DNA from: DASQFQ01 sp963722815
GTDB lineage: Bacteria > Actinomycetota > Thermoleophilia > Solirubrobacterales > Solirubrobacteraceae
Direction of reading: 5' to 3'
Assembly (NCBI GenBank): GCA_963722815.1
Contig: CAVROM010000003.1
Location: 930,001-994,000 of the forward strand
DNA length: 64,000 nt
Shown: positions 8,157 to 17,185 of the stretch, piece after piece
How the letters are laid out: the number at the start of each line of letters is the position of its first letter
Position numbering within the stretch: position 1 is the stretch's first letter
The notes under the pieces: generated by a model
The model's database searches: none
Told to the model about the DNA's origin: nothing
The model's input: only the letters and a program-made list of their open reading frames with translations
Made by a program: the position numbers and the translations under genes

Positions 8157-10080
8157 AGTGGCATCGCGTACTGGCCGAGGACGAGCTGCCGGAGGGCCGG
8201 GTCACGACCGTCGCCGCCGGCCACAAGAGCGTCGCGCTCGTCCACTTCGACGGGAAGCTCTCGGCGCTCGACAACCACTGCCCGCACCAGGGCGGCCCGC
8301 TCGGCGAGGGCTCGATCGAGAACGGCCTGCTGCGCTGCCCGTGGCACGGCTACGACTACTGCCCGCTCACCGGCACGTCCCCCGGCTTCGACGACGAGGC
8401 GACCACGTACCCGCTCGAGATCCGCGACGGCGAGGTGTTCGTCGGCGTCGCCGAAGACCCCGCACGTCGCCACCGTCACCGACGTGATGGCGGAGACGAT
8501 GGTCAACTGGGGCGTCAAGCACGTCTTCGGGATGGTCGGGCACTCCAACCTCGGCCTCGCCGACGCGCTGCGCCGCCAGGAGGAGGCCGGCAAGCTCACC
8601 TACATCGGCATCCGCCACGAGGGCGCCGCCGCGTTCGCGGCCTCCGCCTACGGCAAGCTCACCGGCCGGCCCGCGGCGTGCCTGACGATCGCCGGGCCGG
8701 GCGCCACCAACCTGCTCACCGGCCTGTGGGACGCGAAGGTCGACCGCGCGCCGGTGCTCGCGCTCACCGGCCAGGTCGACACGCAGGTGCTCGGCCCGGG
8801 CGCGTTCCAGGAGGTCGACCTTCGCGGCGCGTTCGGCTCCGTGGCCGCCTGGAGCCAGCCGGTCCTGCGCGACTCCGACCCGGTCGAGCTGATGAAGCTC
8901 GCGTGCAAGAACGCGCTGCTGCGGCGCGACGTCGCGCACCTGATCTTCCCCGACGAGGTGCAGACGCTCCCGGCGCCCGAGGGCGCGGAGGCGGGCGGCC
9001 CGCAGGGGCGCGTCGCCCCCTCCGACGATCTCGCCGCCGGAGGAGTCGATCGCCGCCGCGCTGCGGCGGCTGCGCGGATCGCGGCGGCCGGTGATCATCG
9101 TCGGCCACGGCGCCCGCTTCCACATGGACGCGGTGACCGCGCTCGCCGAGCAGCTCGGCGCGCCGGTGATCACGACCTTCAAGGCCAAGGGCCAGATCGG
9201 CGACGACCACCCGCTCGCGGCCGGCGTGCTCGGCCGCAGCGGCACGCCGGTGGCGAGCTGGCTGATGAACGAGGCCGACCTGCTGCTCGTGCTCGGCGCG
9301 TCGTTCTCCAACCACACCGGCATCTACGCCGGCCACCCGATCATCCAGGTCGACTTCGACCAGATGCAGCTCGGCAAGTTCCACGCCGTCGACGTGCCCG
9401 TGTGGGGCGACGTCGGCGTGGTCGTCGAGCGGCTGCGCGAGCGAGTTGCCGGCGCGGCTCGAGACCGACGACCAGGCCGCGCAGCTCGCCGAGCGCTGGG
9501 CGATCTGGCGTGCGGAGAAGGCGCAGCCGCGCCGGCGACGACCGCGGCCACGGCGTCAACTCCGCCTCGGTGTTCGCGGCGATGGAGCGCCAGGTCCCCG
9601 ACGACGCGGTGATCGCGGTCGACGTCGGCAACCACGCCTACTCGTTCGGCCGCTACTTCGAGTGCGAGCGCCACACGTCCTGATGTCCGGCTACCTCGGC
9701 TCGATCGGCTTCGGCTACCCGGCCGCGATGGGCGCGTGGGCCGCGGCGCCCGAGCGCCCGACCATCGCCGTGACCGGCGACGGCGGCTTCGCCCAGTACA
9801 TGGCCGAGGTCACGACCGCGGTCAAGCACAGCATGAACATCACCCACGTGCTGCTCAACAACGGCCAGCTCGGCAAGATCTCCAAGGAGCAGCGCGCGGG
9901 CGAATGGGACGTGTGGCAGACGGCGCTGCACAACCCGGACTTCTCGGCCTTCGCGCGCAACTGCGGCGCGCTCGGGATCCGGGTGACCGATCGCTCGCAG
10001 CTCGACGCCGCGCTCGCCGAGGCCGTCGCCACGACGGCCCGGCGATGGTGGAGGTGATGACGGACCCGGACCTGGTCTAG
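8153..10080 (+). CDS. Rieske [2Fe-2S] domain fused to a thiamine-diphosphate (acetolactate synthase/pyruvate oxidase-like) enzyme
   Basis: Residues 1-102 form a small Rieske domain with both cluster motifs: CPHQGG near residue 43 and CPWHGYDYC near residue 62. They are followed without a stop by a ThDP enzyme: VMAETMVNWGVKHVFGMVGH, then GIRHEGAAAFAASAYGKLTG with the catalytic Glu, then AGPGATNLLTGLWDAK. The central domain is PVIIVGHGARFHMDAVTALA. The cofactor motif is GDGGFAQYMAEVTTAVKHSM to LLNNGQLGKIS, close to the GDG-x(25-30)-NN pattern. A one-base frame change near 8458 joins the two parts; others lie near 9035, 9450, 9530, 9680 and 10040. Between the domains there is neither a stop in the Rieske frame nor a start before GTG 8484 in the ThDP frame, so a fusion is the simplest reading. 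Confidence 0.7.
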
Positions 10081-10772
10081 GCCCGCGGCACGAACTCGAG
10101 GATGCGGCCGAGGTCGCCGAAGCCGAGCGCGGCGTAGAGGCCCTCGGCCATCGCGGTCGCCTGGAGGCTGGCGGTGCGGCGGCCGCGCGCCCGCGCGTCG
10201 TGGAGCAGGCGGGCGGTCAGCGCGGTGCCGAGGCCCCGGCGCCGCGCGTGCTCGAGCGTGCCGACGTTGTAGATCCCGCAGTCGTCGCCGTGGTCGAAGG
10301 CGAGCGCGCTGCCGAGCCCGCCGCGCGCGATCAGCAGGTGGAACTCGCTCGGGTCGGCGCCCACGAGCACGCCGTCGAGGAACGTGACATAGGCGGGCCA
10401 CTCCGGCGGGTCGAGCTCGAGCTCCGGGGGCGCGCCGCGGAGGTCGTCGAGCGCCATCCCCATCGCGCGCGTGGTGGTGTCGAGCGTGTAGCCGCGTGCC
10501 TCGAGCTCGGCGCGCAGCGCCGCGTCGCTCTCGTCCACCCAGGCGGCAAAGCGGCCGATGCCCGCCCACGCATACGCGGCCTCCATCGCGTCGAGGTCCG
10601 CCCCGGGGGCGAGCAGCGCGTTGTTGTAGACCGCGCGCTCGGGCGGCTCGGGGAACACGGCGGCGGTCACGCCGGGGAGCCGGAGCACCGACGCGCCGCG
10701 CGAGCCGCGCGCGTAGGCCTCCCACGAGGCGGCGAGCGTCTCGGCGCCGCTCAGGTAGAGGTCAAGCAACAT
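10077..10772 (-). CDS. GNAT-family N-acetyltransferase
   Basis: Intact 231-residue acetyltransferase. The acetyl-CoA loop is visible at HARRRGLGTALTARLLHDAR (R-x-x-G-x-G/A, about residues 175-195), followed by TASLQATAMAEGLYAALGF, the beta-5/alpha-4 GNAT ending. The N-terminal half (AVYNNALLAPGADLDAMEAA) looks like a degenerate first GNAT domain, as in two-domain members. It is the second gene of a leftward pair and starts within the last 11 bases of the upstream GNAT gene. Its stop overlaps the stop of the convergent Rieske/ThDP gene in the shared CTAG. Confidence 0.85.
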   Translation of the reverse strand: MLLDLYLSGAETLAASWEAYARGSRGASVLRLPGVTAAVFPEPPERAVYNNALLAPGADLDAMEAAYAWAGIGRFAAWVDESDAALRAELEARGYTLDTTTRAMGMALDDLRGAPPELELDPPEWPAYVTFLDGVLVGADPSEFHLLIARGGLGSALAFDHGDDCGIYNVGTLEHARRRGLGTALTARLLHDARARGRRTASLQATAMAEGLYAALGFGDLGRILEFVPRA

Positions 10773-11107
10773 CGAGCCAGACCCGGTCGCGCAACTCGAT
10801 GCCGTCGACCTCGAGCCCGGGCGGGTAGCCGTTCGCGGGCGTGAACGCGTCGCGCTCGATCGCGCGCATCCGGAAGCCGAGGCGCTGGTAGAAGCGCAGG
10901 TTGCCGGTGTCGGCCGCCGCGGTGGCGACCCGCAGCGGCCCCCGCGCCGCCCGCTCGACGGCGGCGCCGACGAGCGCCCGGCCGACGCCCCGGCCCCGGT
11001 GCGACTCGACCACCGCCATGTTCTTGATCTCGTCTTCGACGAGCTGCAGGTGGCCGACGATCTCCTCGCCGTCCCGCGCGGTCTCCGGAGTACGGCTCGA
11101 TGCGCAT
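10762..11107 (-). CDS. GNAT-family N-acetyltransferase, short
   Basis: Small acetyltransferase of about 113 residues. After a frame change near 11070 it reads EEIVGHLQLVEDEIKNMAVV, SHRGRGVGRALVGAAVERA (the acetyl-CoA pyrophosphate loop R-G-R-G-V-G-R-A) and NLRFYQRLGFRMRAIERDAF, the conserved C-terminal strand-helix. It matches the compact YhbS/ElaA-like GNATs. It starts at ATG 11107 and leads a two-gene leftward operon. Substrate unknown. Confidence 0.65.
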
Positions 11108-11195
11108 GCCCCGCAGTCTCGCGGGGCGCCCGCGGCGTTACGCCGGTCGCTGTGCAACCCCGAGGATGGGCTGACCGACGAGACTCCCGACGGGT

Positions 11196-11579
11196 TCAGG
11201 GTCGTACTCGTCCCGGAGGCGTGGCGGCCTTCAGGTCGCACCACGCGCGGATGACGGCCGCCAGCTCGTCGCGTCCCGCCTCGACGTCGTCGAGGCCGGC
11301 GAAACGCATCGTGCGGGCGAGCCGGCCGTCGCCCTCGAGGCGCGGGTGCTCGCCGGGGATCTCCGCGCCGCGGTGGAACATGATGCTCACGAGCTTCTTC
11401 GACGGGTTGAAGCTGGCGATGTTGCCGCGGTAGGAGAACGTCGGCGTCTTCCACTTGATCGACTCGGTGACCCGGTCGTCGGCGCCGAGGATGATCTCGC
11501 GCGCACGGCGCACGGCGGCGTCGAGCGAGTGGTTGGCCTCGTCGAGCCAGCGCTCGACCTCGGGGTTCCGGTTCGTCAT
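11196..11579 (-). CDS. DUF1801 domain protein
   Basis: Intact 127-residue protein of the DUF1801 (YdhG-like) family, recognised by VTESIKWKTPTFSYRGNIAS and KKLVSIMFHRGAEIPG. Function in the family is poorly known; an iron-chaperone-like (frataxin-like) fold has been suggested for some members. ATG 11579 faces an ArsR regulator across a 40-bp gap, so the two may share a control region. Confidence 0.8.
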   Translation of the reverse strand: MTNRNPEVERWLDEANHSLDAAVRRAREIILGADDRVTESIKWKTPTFSYRGNIASFNPSKKLVSIMFHRGAEIPGEHPRLEGDGRLARTMRFAGLDDVEAGRDELAAVIRAWCDLKAATPPGRVRP

Positions 11580-11619
11580 GTGCGTAGAATCTTATATGCA
11601 ATGAGACGAATGTGTTGCG

Positions 11620-11910
11620 ATGCAGGCAGCGATTGACGCGATCTCGCACCCGGGCCGCCGCGCGATGCTCCGGCTCGTGCTCGACCGCGAGCTGCCGGTC
11701 AGCGAGCTGGCCGAGCGCGTAGGGCTGAGCCAGCCGGCGGCGAGCCAGCACCTGAAGGTGCTCCGCGACGCCGGGCTCGTACGCGGGCGGGTCGACGGGC
11801 GGCGGCGGCTCTACCGGGTCGACGCCGACGGCCTCGAGGCGCTGCGGCGGGAGCTCGACGCTTACTGGGGGCCGGCACTCGCGGCGCTCAAGGATGCGGC
11901 GGAGGGATGA
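11620..11910 (+). CDS. ArsR-family transcriptional repressor
   Basis: Intact 96-residue winged-helix protein: AISHPGRRAMLRLVLDRELP, VSELAERVGLSQPAASQHLK (recognition helix) and VLRDAGLVRGRVDGRRRLYR (wing). No cysteine metal site is present, so it belongs to the non-metal ArsR group that is typically paired with an SRPBCC/AHSA1 gene. That gene follows with an ATGA overlap. The 40-bp upstream gap holds an AT-rich TTATAT that could serve as a -10. Confidence 0.9.
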   Translation: MQAAIDAISHPGRRAMLRLVLDRELPVSELAERVGLSQPAASQHLKVLRDAGLVRGRVDGRRRLYRVDADGLEALRRELDAYWGPALAALKDAAEG

Positions 11911-12350
11911 GGCTCGCCGAGCACGAGGTCACGATCGCGGCGCCGGCCGAGGCGGTGTGGGCGCACCTGACGACCGCTGCCGGGCTCGTCGCCTGGGTCG
12001 GGCCGGACGCGCGCGCCGACCCCGTGCCGGGCGGCGAGCTGCGCTGGACGCACCCGAACGGGGCCACCGTCATCGGCCGCTTCATCGAGCTCGTGCCGCA
12101 CTCGCGCGTCGTCTTCACCTACGGCTGGGAGGACGACCGCATGGGCGTGCCGCCGGAGAGCACGATCGTCGAGATCGACCTCGCCGAGCACGACGGCGCC
12201 ACCACGCTGCGGCTCGTCCACCGCGGCCTGCCGCCCGAGGCGGTCGACGCGCACGCCCAGGGCTGGGCGTACTTCCTCGCCGAGCTGCGGTCAGTTCCGG
12301 AGCTCGGCGGTGTCGACCCAGGAGCAACCGACCCGAGGAGCTCCCGATGA
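11907..12350 (+). CDS. SRPBCC/AHSA1-family protein
   Basis: Intact 147-residue START-like (SRPBCC, Aha1-C type) protein. VTIAAPAEAVWAHLTTAAGL is the typical first strand and helix. LVAWVGPDARADPVPGGELR, VFTYGWEDDRMGVPPES and the C-terminal helix AHAQGWAYFLAELRS complete the fold, which forms a hydrophobic cavity. ArsR/AHSA1 pairs occur widely and the AHSA1 protein is normally the regulated gene. Start ATG 11907 overlaps the ArsR stop. Confidence 0.85.
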   Translation: MRLAEHEVTIAAPAEAVWAHLTTAAGLVAWVGPDARADPVPGGELRWTHPNGATVIGRFIELVPHSRVVFTYGWEDDRMGVPPESTIVEIDLAEHDGATTLRLVHRGLPPEAVDAHAQGWAYFLAELRSVPELGGVDPGATDPRSSR

Positions 12351-12537
12351 CGACCGCCGACGCAGTCCGCCGCTACTACGACGCCTGGCAGAACAAGCCT
12401 ACCTGGAGGGCCGCGCCTACGGGCTGATGGTTTTGACGCTGCGCGACGACCGCGTCACGGCGATCACCGGCTTCCCCGACACCGGGCTGTTCCGGCACTT
12501 CGGCCTCGCGCGGACCCTCGCGGGAGGATCGCGCTGA
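12347..12537 (+). pseudogene. Remnant joining a SnoaL/NTF2-like start to a SnoaL-tail end
   Basis: The ATG at 12347 (overlapping the previous stop, with GAGGAG upstream) reads MTTADAVRRYYDAWQNK, the first helix of SnoaL/NTF2-like proteins. A frame change near 12402 leads directly into YGLMVLTLRDDRVTAITGF and DTGLFRHFGLARTL, which resembles the very end of the SnoaL tail found on some ECF sigma factors. The 80 or so residues that should lie between are absent, so this looks like a deletion product. Probably non-functional. Confidence 0.5.
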
Positions 12538-12627
12538 GGCGCTCGCCGGACGGCTCACCGCGGTTGCGCATCGCCATCCGCGTCACGCGGCGCGGGATCT
12601 CCGGCTCGCAGACGACGTCGACCGCCG

Positions 12628-14835
12628 TCAGTGCGCCGCCGCGGCCGCCGGTGCCGGCGCGTCGACCACGAGCGCGCGGAAGCGGGCGCGGAAGCCGTCG
12701 GGGTTGTACTCCCAGTGCCACGGCTCGTGGCCGTAGGGGAACCAGCCGAACTCGGCGCCGCGCAGCAGCATCCACTTGTAGACCGGCGACGCGCGCATAC
12801 CGGCGACGTTGCTCATCGGCCGCGTCGTCGTCTCCTGGAACCGCTGGGTGCCGGCCGACATCGCGAGGTCGACCGCGAGGCCGAGCGAGTGCGACGAGAA
12901 CGACGCGACCGCCATCGGGTTGCCGGACGTGGCGGCATTGGCGGCGGCCGCGGCCTGCGGCCGGAACGAGTCGACGATCCGCAAGTCGACGTTGTCGTAG
13001 GCCGCCATCTGGCTCATGCGGTGGAACGCGTGCGCCGCCTCGCCGAACAGCCGGTGGCCGGTCTGGTCCTCGACCGCCTCCAGGTTGCTCGTGATCCGCC
13101 GCCACCGCGCCGGGGTCATCTCGTCGCGCGTGACCACGTTGGCCGCGCCCTGGTTCGGCCGCCGCTCGGGGCGCAGGCGCGCGATCTCGGCGGACATCGC
13201 GGTGGCCTCGCCCTCGTTCGGGCCGGCCGCCTCGCCCTCGGCGTGGCCCGGGTAGTCGAGCCGGTGCCAGCGCATCCCGCGGAAGTGTGCGGCGCGCGTG
13301 GGCGGGAGGAGGTCGATGCCCGAGCGGGCCGGGTCCTGGATGAAGATGTCCTCGAGCATGAGGATGAGGCCGCTCGCGTTGGCCGCCACAGCCTGGTCGC
13401 GCGCGGTGCCGGTGAGCGCCGAGATCGCCCGCACGGACGCGTCGAACGAGCCGCTCAGCGCGGGGTTCGATGCGCGCGCGGTGAGGGAGGCGCGGATGTC
13501 GTCGCGCCGCAGCAGCGTCCGGCCGCCCGGCGGGTCGCCGTCCGCGTGGCCGAGCGCGACGGTCGCCTCGATCAGCCGCGCCGGCACGTCCTCCGGCGTC
13601 TCCTGCCGGGCCAGCGCCCGGCGCGTGAGCACCGGCGCGGGCTGCTGCTGCGTGGTGGCGGGCGGCGTCGACGTGGTCGCCGGCGGTGCCGCCGCCGCCC
13701 TGCCGGCCGGCATCGCCGCGATCGCGTTCGCGAGCGCGCCCGAGCCGACCATGTTGTCGTGGCCGAGCGTGTCCATCCCGCCCGCGGCGAGCGCCGCGGC
13801 GTGGCCGGCGGCGCCCCCGTGCGGGACCGGCAGGACCTGGTAGCGGGCGCGCAGCGCCGCTTTGGCGGGCGCCGGCAGCGCCGCGATCCGCGCGCCGAGG
13901 CCCGTGCGCGGCGGCCCTCCCCTGGATTCGCCGAACAGCCCGCGCAGGAACGTCTGGACCTCGCCGGCCGCGCCTCTGTACAGGCCGAGCGAGTCGTAGT
14001 AGAGGCGGAACGTGAAGCCGGTGCGCAGCGCGGTCTCCTGCTCCGCCGGGGTCGCGCCGGCGGGGAGCGCGTCGAGCTCCGCGGTGATGCGCTCGGTGAT
14101 CAGCGTCTTCGCGCGCTCGCGCTGCCCGGTGGTCTGCCGCTCGCCCTCGGGGCCCGACTCGGCCTGGACGGCGTCGAACCAGGCGACGCCAGAGAGGTCG
14201 TCGCGCCGCGCCCGGCTGTCCGTGATCGTCTTCATCGCGAAGCCGCCGCCGGAGTGCCCGGAGAGCATGACCGCGCCGACCCGCGGATCGGACGGCAGAC
14301 CGCCGAGCGTCCGCACCTGCGTGAGCGCGGCCTGCGCGTAGCTCCGCGGGTTGATCTGCCCGAACTCGCCGTAGTCCGCGCTCCGCGACGCCCCCTGCGG
14401 CAGCACGATCGCGAGCTGGGGGCGGCGCGCGGCGCCGAGCTGCTCCTCGATCCGGTCGAGGTCGGGGTCGAGGTCGCGCGGGCTCGCCTCGCGGTAGCCG
14501 GTGTTCTGCCCGTGCAGGTGGACGAGGACGTCGATCGGCTGCGCCGGGTTCAACCCGGGTGAGAGCAGGACGAGCGCGCGGGCGACCGGCGTGAGGCCCT
14601 CGACGGGGATGCGGCGAACGTTGCTGAACGTCCCCTCGGCCTGGTTCGGCGTGGCGACGCCCGCGCCCGTCCAGCCCCCGACGCGCTGCAGCAGCCGGTG
14701 CTGCGACACCCAGCGCCCGATCGCGCGGTTCCCGCCCGCGCGCAGCAGCTCCAGCGGCGCGGCGACCGACTCGGCCGCCACCCGCCCGGGCGCCGGCGCG
14801 GCGGGGGTCGGGCGGTCTTCGACCTGCTCCTTCAC
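12628..14835 (-). CDS. GNRA-tagged modular protein: alpha/beta-hydrolase-like domain plus M15-type peptidase (putative injected effector)
   Basis: Intact 735-residue protein. Residues 28-50 (LELLRAGGNRAIGRWVSQHR, then LLQR) match the short GNRA(V/I) tag at the N-terminus of many proteins associated with extracellular contractile injection systems. Residues 80-300 resemble an alpha/beta-hydrolase: VLVHLHGQN (oxyanion region) and nucleophile elbow SGHSGGG with Ser195. A low-complexity A/P/T/Q linker lies near 380-410. The C-terminus is a VanY/M15-like zinc peptidase: SHSLGLAVD (His649, Asp656) and EPWHWE (Glu704, His707). No signal peptide or membrane segment is visible. A paralogue of the same plan lies at 55871-58213. 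A lipase or esterase plus cell-wall peptidase role is inference. Confidence 0.75.
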   Translation of the reverse strand: MKEQVEDRPTPAAPAPGRVAAESVAAPLELLRAGGNRAIGRWVSQHRLLQRVGGWTGAGVATPNQAEGTFSNVRRIPVEGLTPVARALVLLSPGLNPAQPIDVLVHLHGQNTGYREASPRDLDPDLDRIEEQLGAARRPQLAIVLPQGASRSADYGEFGQINPRSYAQAALTQVRTLGGLPSDPRVGAVMLSGHSGGGFAMKTITDSRARRDDLSGVAWFDAVQAESGPEGERQTTGQRERAKTLITERITAELDALPAGATPAEQETALRTGFTFRLYYDSLGLYRGAAGEVQTFLRGLFGESRGGPPRTGLGARIAALPAPAKAALRARYQVLPVPHGGAAGHAAALAAGGMDTLGHDNMVGSGALANAIAAMPAGRAAAAPPATTSTPPATTQQQPAPVLTRRALARQETPEDVPARLIEATVALGHADGDPPGGRTLLRRDDIRASLTARASNPALSGSFDASVRAISALTGTARDQAVAANASGLILMLEDIFIQDPARSGIDLLPPTRAAHFRGMRWHRLDYPGHAEGEAAGPNEGEATAMSAEIARLRPERRPNQGAANVVTRDEMTPARWRRITSNLEAVEDQTGHRLFGEAAHAFHRMSQMAAYDNVDLRIVDSFRPQAAAAANAATSGNPMAVASFSSHSLGLAVDLAMSAGTQRFQETTTRPMSNVAGMRASPVYKWMLLRGAEFGWFPYGHEPWHWEYNPDGFRARFRALVVDAPAPAAAAAH

Positions 14836-14875
14836 GCGCCGATCATCGCACCCCGCGGTGAGCCGGTCGGGCAGC

Positions 14876-15795
14876 CTATCGGGCGAGACGATCGGGCCGG
14901 GCGAAGCGGTCGAAGCCGTCGTAGGCGCCCGCCCGCCGCTCGATCTCGTCGCGTTGCGCCGCGTGGCGCTGCGCGGTCTCCTGGATCTCGAAGAAGTGCT
15001 CGCGCTTCTCGCGCATCGTGATCACCGAGCTCTCGTCGGAGAAGCGCACGCCGTCGCCGGTCAGCGTTCCGCGCGCGCCGCAGGTCGCGCACTCGACCTC
15101 GCGCCCGCGCAGGACGACGATGTCGAGGTGGCAGAGCGGGCAGAGCCCCGGCTCGCCGCCGTACTCCGCGTCCTCGAAGCGGCGGCCGATCTGCTCCGCC
15201 ACGTTGCGGCCGAGCTGCGCGGCGCGCGTCGAGCGCGGCGTCGTCGAGCACGATCGAGCGCGGCGTGCCGGCGCCCTCGAGACTGGATCTGGTCGACGAC
15301 CGCGATCTGCATCGAGAACGTCAGCGTGTGCAGCACGGGGAGCGTGAGCGTCTTCCACCGCGGCGTCAGCGAGCCGCCGACCGCGATGAAGCCCGCCACC
15401 CGCGGCTTGAGCACACGCTCGTCGACCCGGAAGGGCACGGCCGGCTCGCCGCCCGCCTGCTCGATGCGCACGAGCTCCTCGATGATCGCGGCGTCGGCGT
15501 TCGGCCCGAGCAGCCGGTCGCCGAGCAGCTTCACACGCGCGGCGACCGTGCGGGAGATGACCGGCGTGCTGACGACGAGGGCGTCGGCCTCGACGAGCCG
15601 CTCCCAGTACCACCACGCGTCGTCGGGCTCGGGAGCGTCCGGCCCGCTCGGCAGGTGCAGCTCCTCGAGCCGCACGAGCTCGACCTCGGCGCCCGCCGCC
15701 TCGGCGGCGCGCAGCGCGGCGATCAGCAGGATCTCGGCGCTGCCGCGCAGCTGGCCGCACCCGAGGCCGAGAACCTTGCCACCCAGCATCCGCAT
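14876..15795 (-). CDS. Flavodoxin-like NADPH-dependent FMN reductase with zinc-ribbon-like tail
   Basis: Residues 1-190 are an FMN-reductase fold: GKVLGLGCGQLRGSAEILLI (phosphate loop), LVEADALVVSTPVISRTVAA and VAGFIAVGGSLTPRWKTLTL. The C-terminal part has CPLCHLDI and CATCGARG, two CxxC knuckles about 20 residues apart, a probable zinc ribbon, then a helical tail. The breaks cluster near 15235-15295. The ATG at 15795 is 18 bp from the divergent flavin oxidase gene. This is probably an auxiliary redox enzyme of the catabolic island. Confidence 0.65.
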
Positions 15796-15797
15796 AC

Positions 15798-15805
15798 TGT
15801 ATACA
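15798..15805. promoter_or_regulatory. TGTATACA palindrome in an 18-bp divergent gap
   Basis: A perfect 8-base palindrome between the FMN reductase (start 15795) and the BBE oxidase (ATG 15814). Its TATACA (15800-15805) lies where a -10 for the rightward gene would give a leaderless transcript; TTGCCA at 15776-15781 with an 18-base spacer could be the -35. The same motif (TGYNTACA) recurs at four other gaps of this island. Confidence 0.5.
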
Positions 15806-15813
15806 CCTAGGGG

Positions 15814-17185
15814 ATGAGTATGCAACCGGAGATCGAGGGGTTCGGGGGCGAGGTCGTCCGGCCCGGCGACGACCGCTACGACGAGCTGCGCCGGATCTGG
15901 AACGCCATGCACGACCGGCGCCCCGCGCTGATCGCGCGCGCCATCTCGCCGCAGGACGTCGCCGCCGCGATCCGCCACGCGCGCGCGCACGACCTGGCGA
16001 TCGCGGTCCGCGCCGGCGGCCACTCGATGCCCGGCCACAGCGTCTGCGACGACGGGCTCGTGATCGACCTCCGCGGTCTCAACCGGGTGAGCGTCGACCC
16101 GGTGGCCCGCCGCGCCGCCGTCGGCGGCGGCACGCTGCTCGGCGAGGTCGACCGCGCCACCCAGGAGCACGGGCTCGTGCGTCCCGGCCGGTGTCGTCTC
16201 CCACACCGGCGCGGGCGGGCTGACGCTCGGCGGCGGCGTCGGGCGTCTGATGCGGCGCTTCGGGCTGACCATCGACAGCCTGCTCTCCGCCGAGGTGGTC
16301 ACCGCCGGCGGCGAGATCGTGCGCGCGTCGGCGACCGAGCACGCCGACCTCTTCTGGGCGCCTGCGGGGCGGCGGCGGCAACTTCGGCGTCGTCACCGAG
16401 TTCGAGTTCGCGCTCCACGAGCTGTGCGAGCTCGTGGTGCTCGCCACCTTCCACCCGCTCGACGCGGGCGCGCGAGGTGCTCGAGCGCGGCCGCCGCGCG
16501 ATGGAGGACGGTCCCGACGAGCTGTTGTGGACGAGCTTCCTGCGTCGCGCCATGGACGTCCCGTGGATGCCGCGCGAGCTGCGTCGGCGAGCACGGGATC
16601 ATGTCGCTGATCGAGTGGTCGGGCGACCTCGACGAGGGCCGGCGCGTCCTCGGCGCGCTGCGCGACGAGCTCGTGCCCGCCGCCCACGATCTCGCGGTCG
16701 TCCCGTTCCTCACGATCCAGACGATCACCGACGAGCTGTTCGCCCACGGGCTGCGCACCTACATCAAGGCGGGGTTCGCCGACGACCTCCCCGACGGCCT
16801 GATCGACGCGCTGCTCGACCGCGGCGCGACGATCGGCTCTCCGATCTCGCAGATCGAGGTGCTCGCGATGGGCGGCGCGATCGCGCGCGTCGACCCGGAC
16901 GCGACCGCGTTCCCGTTCCGCGGCGCGCGCTGGCTGATCAACATCCCGGCCACCTGGCGCGACCTCGCCGACGACGAGCGCGAGATCGCCTGGGCGCGCG
17001 AGACCTACGCCGCCGTCAAGCCCTTCCTGAGCGAGGGCAACTACGTCAACTTCATGGGCGACGACGACGACGCCGAGGGCGCCTACGGCCGCACACTCGA
17101 GCGGCTGCGGCAGGTCAAGGCCGCCTACGACCCCGGCAACGTCCTCCGGCTCAACCAGAACATCGCCCCGGCGGTGCCGGCGTGA
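15814..17185 (+). CDS. FAD-linked oxidase, berberine-bridge-enzyme type
   Basis: PCMH-type flavoprotein of about 457 residues. SPQDVAAAIRHARAHDLAIA and VRAGGHSMPGHS contain the flavin-linking His70. SHTGAGGLTLGGGVGRLMRR is the FAD-binding turn, and there is no cysteine at the second flavinylation position, so attachment should be mono-covalent. The C-terminus VKAAYDPGNVLRLNQNIAP is the BBE motif. Breaks lie near 16188, 16365, 16470 and 16590. Such enzymes oxidise sugars or phenolic side chains with oxygen. It is first gene of an overlapping rightward operon. Confidence 0.8.

Noticed and set aside
12631..14562. A 643-codon open frame antisense to the GNRA-tagged protein
   Set aside because: No recognisable domain and wrong third-position composition; it is the shadow of the real leftward gene.
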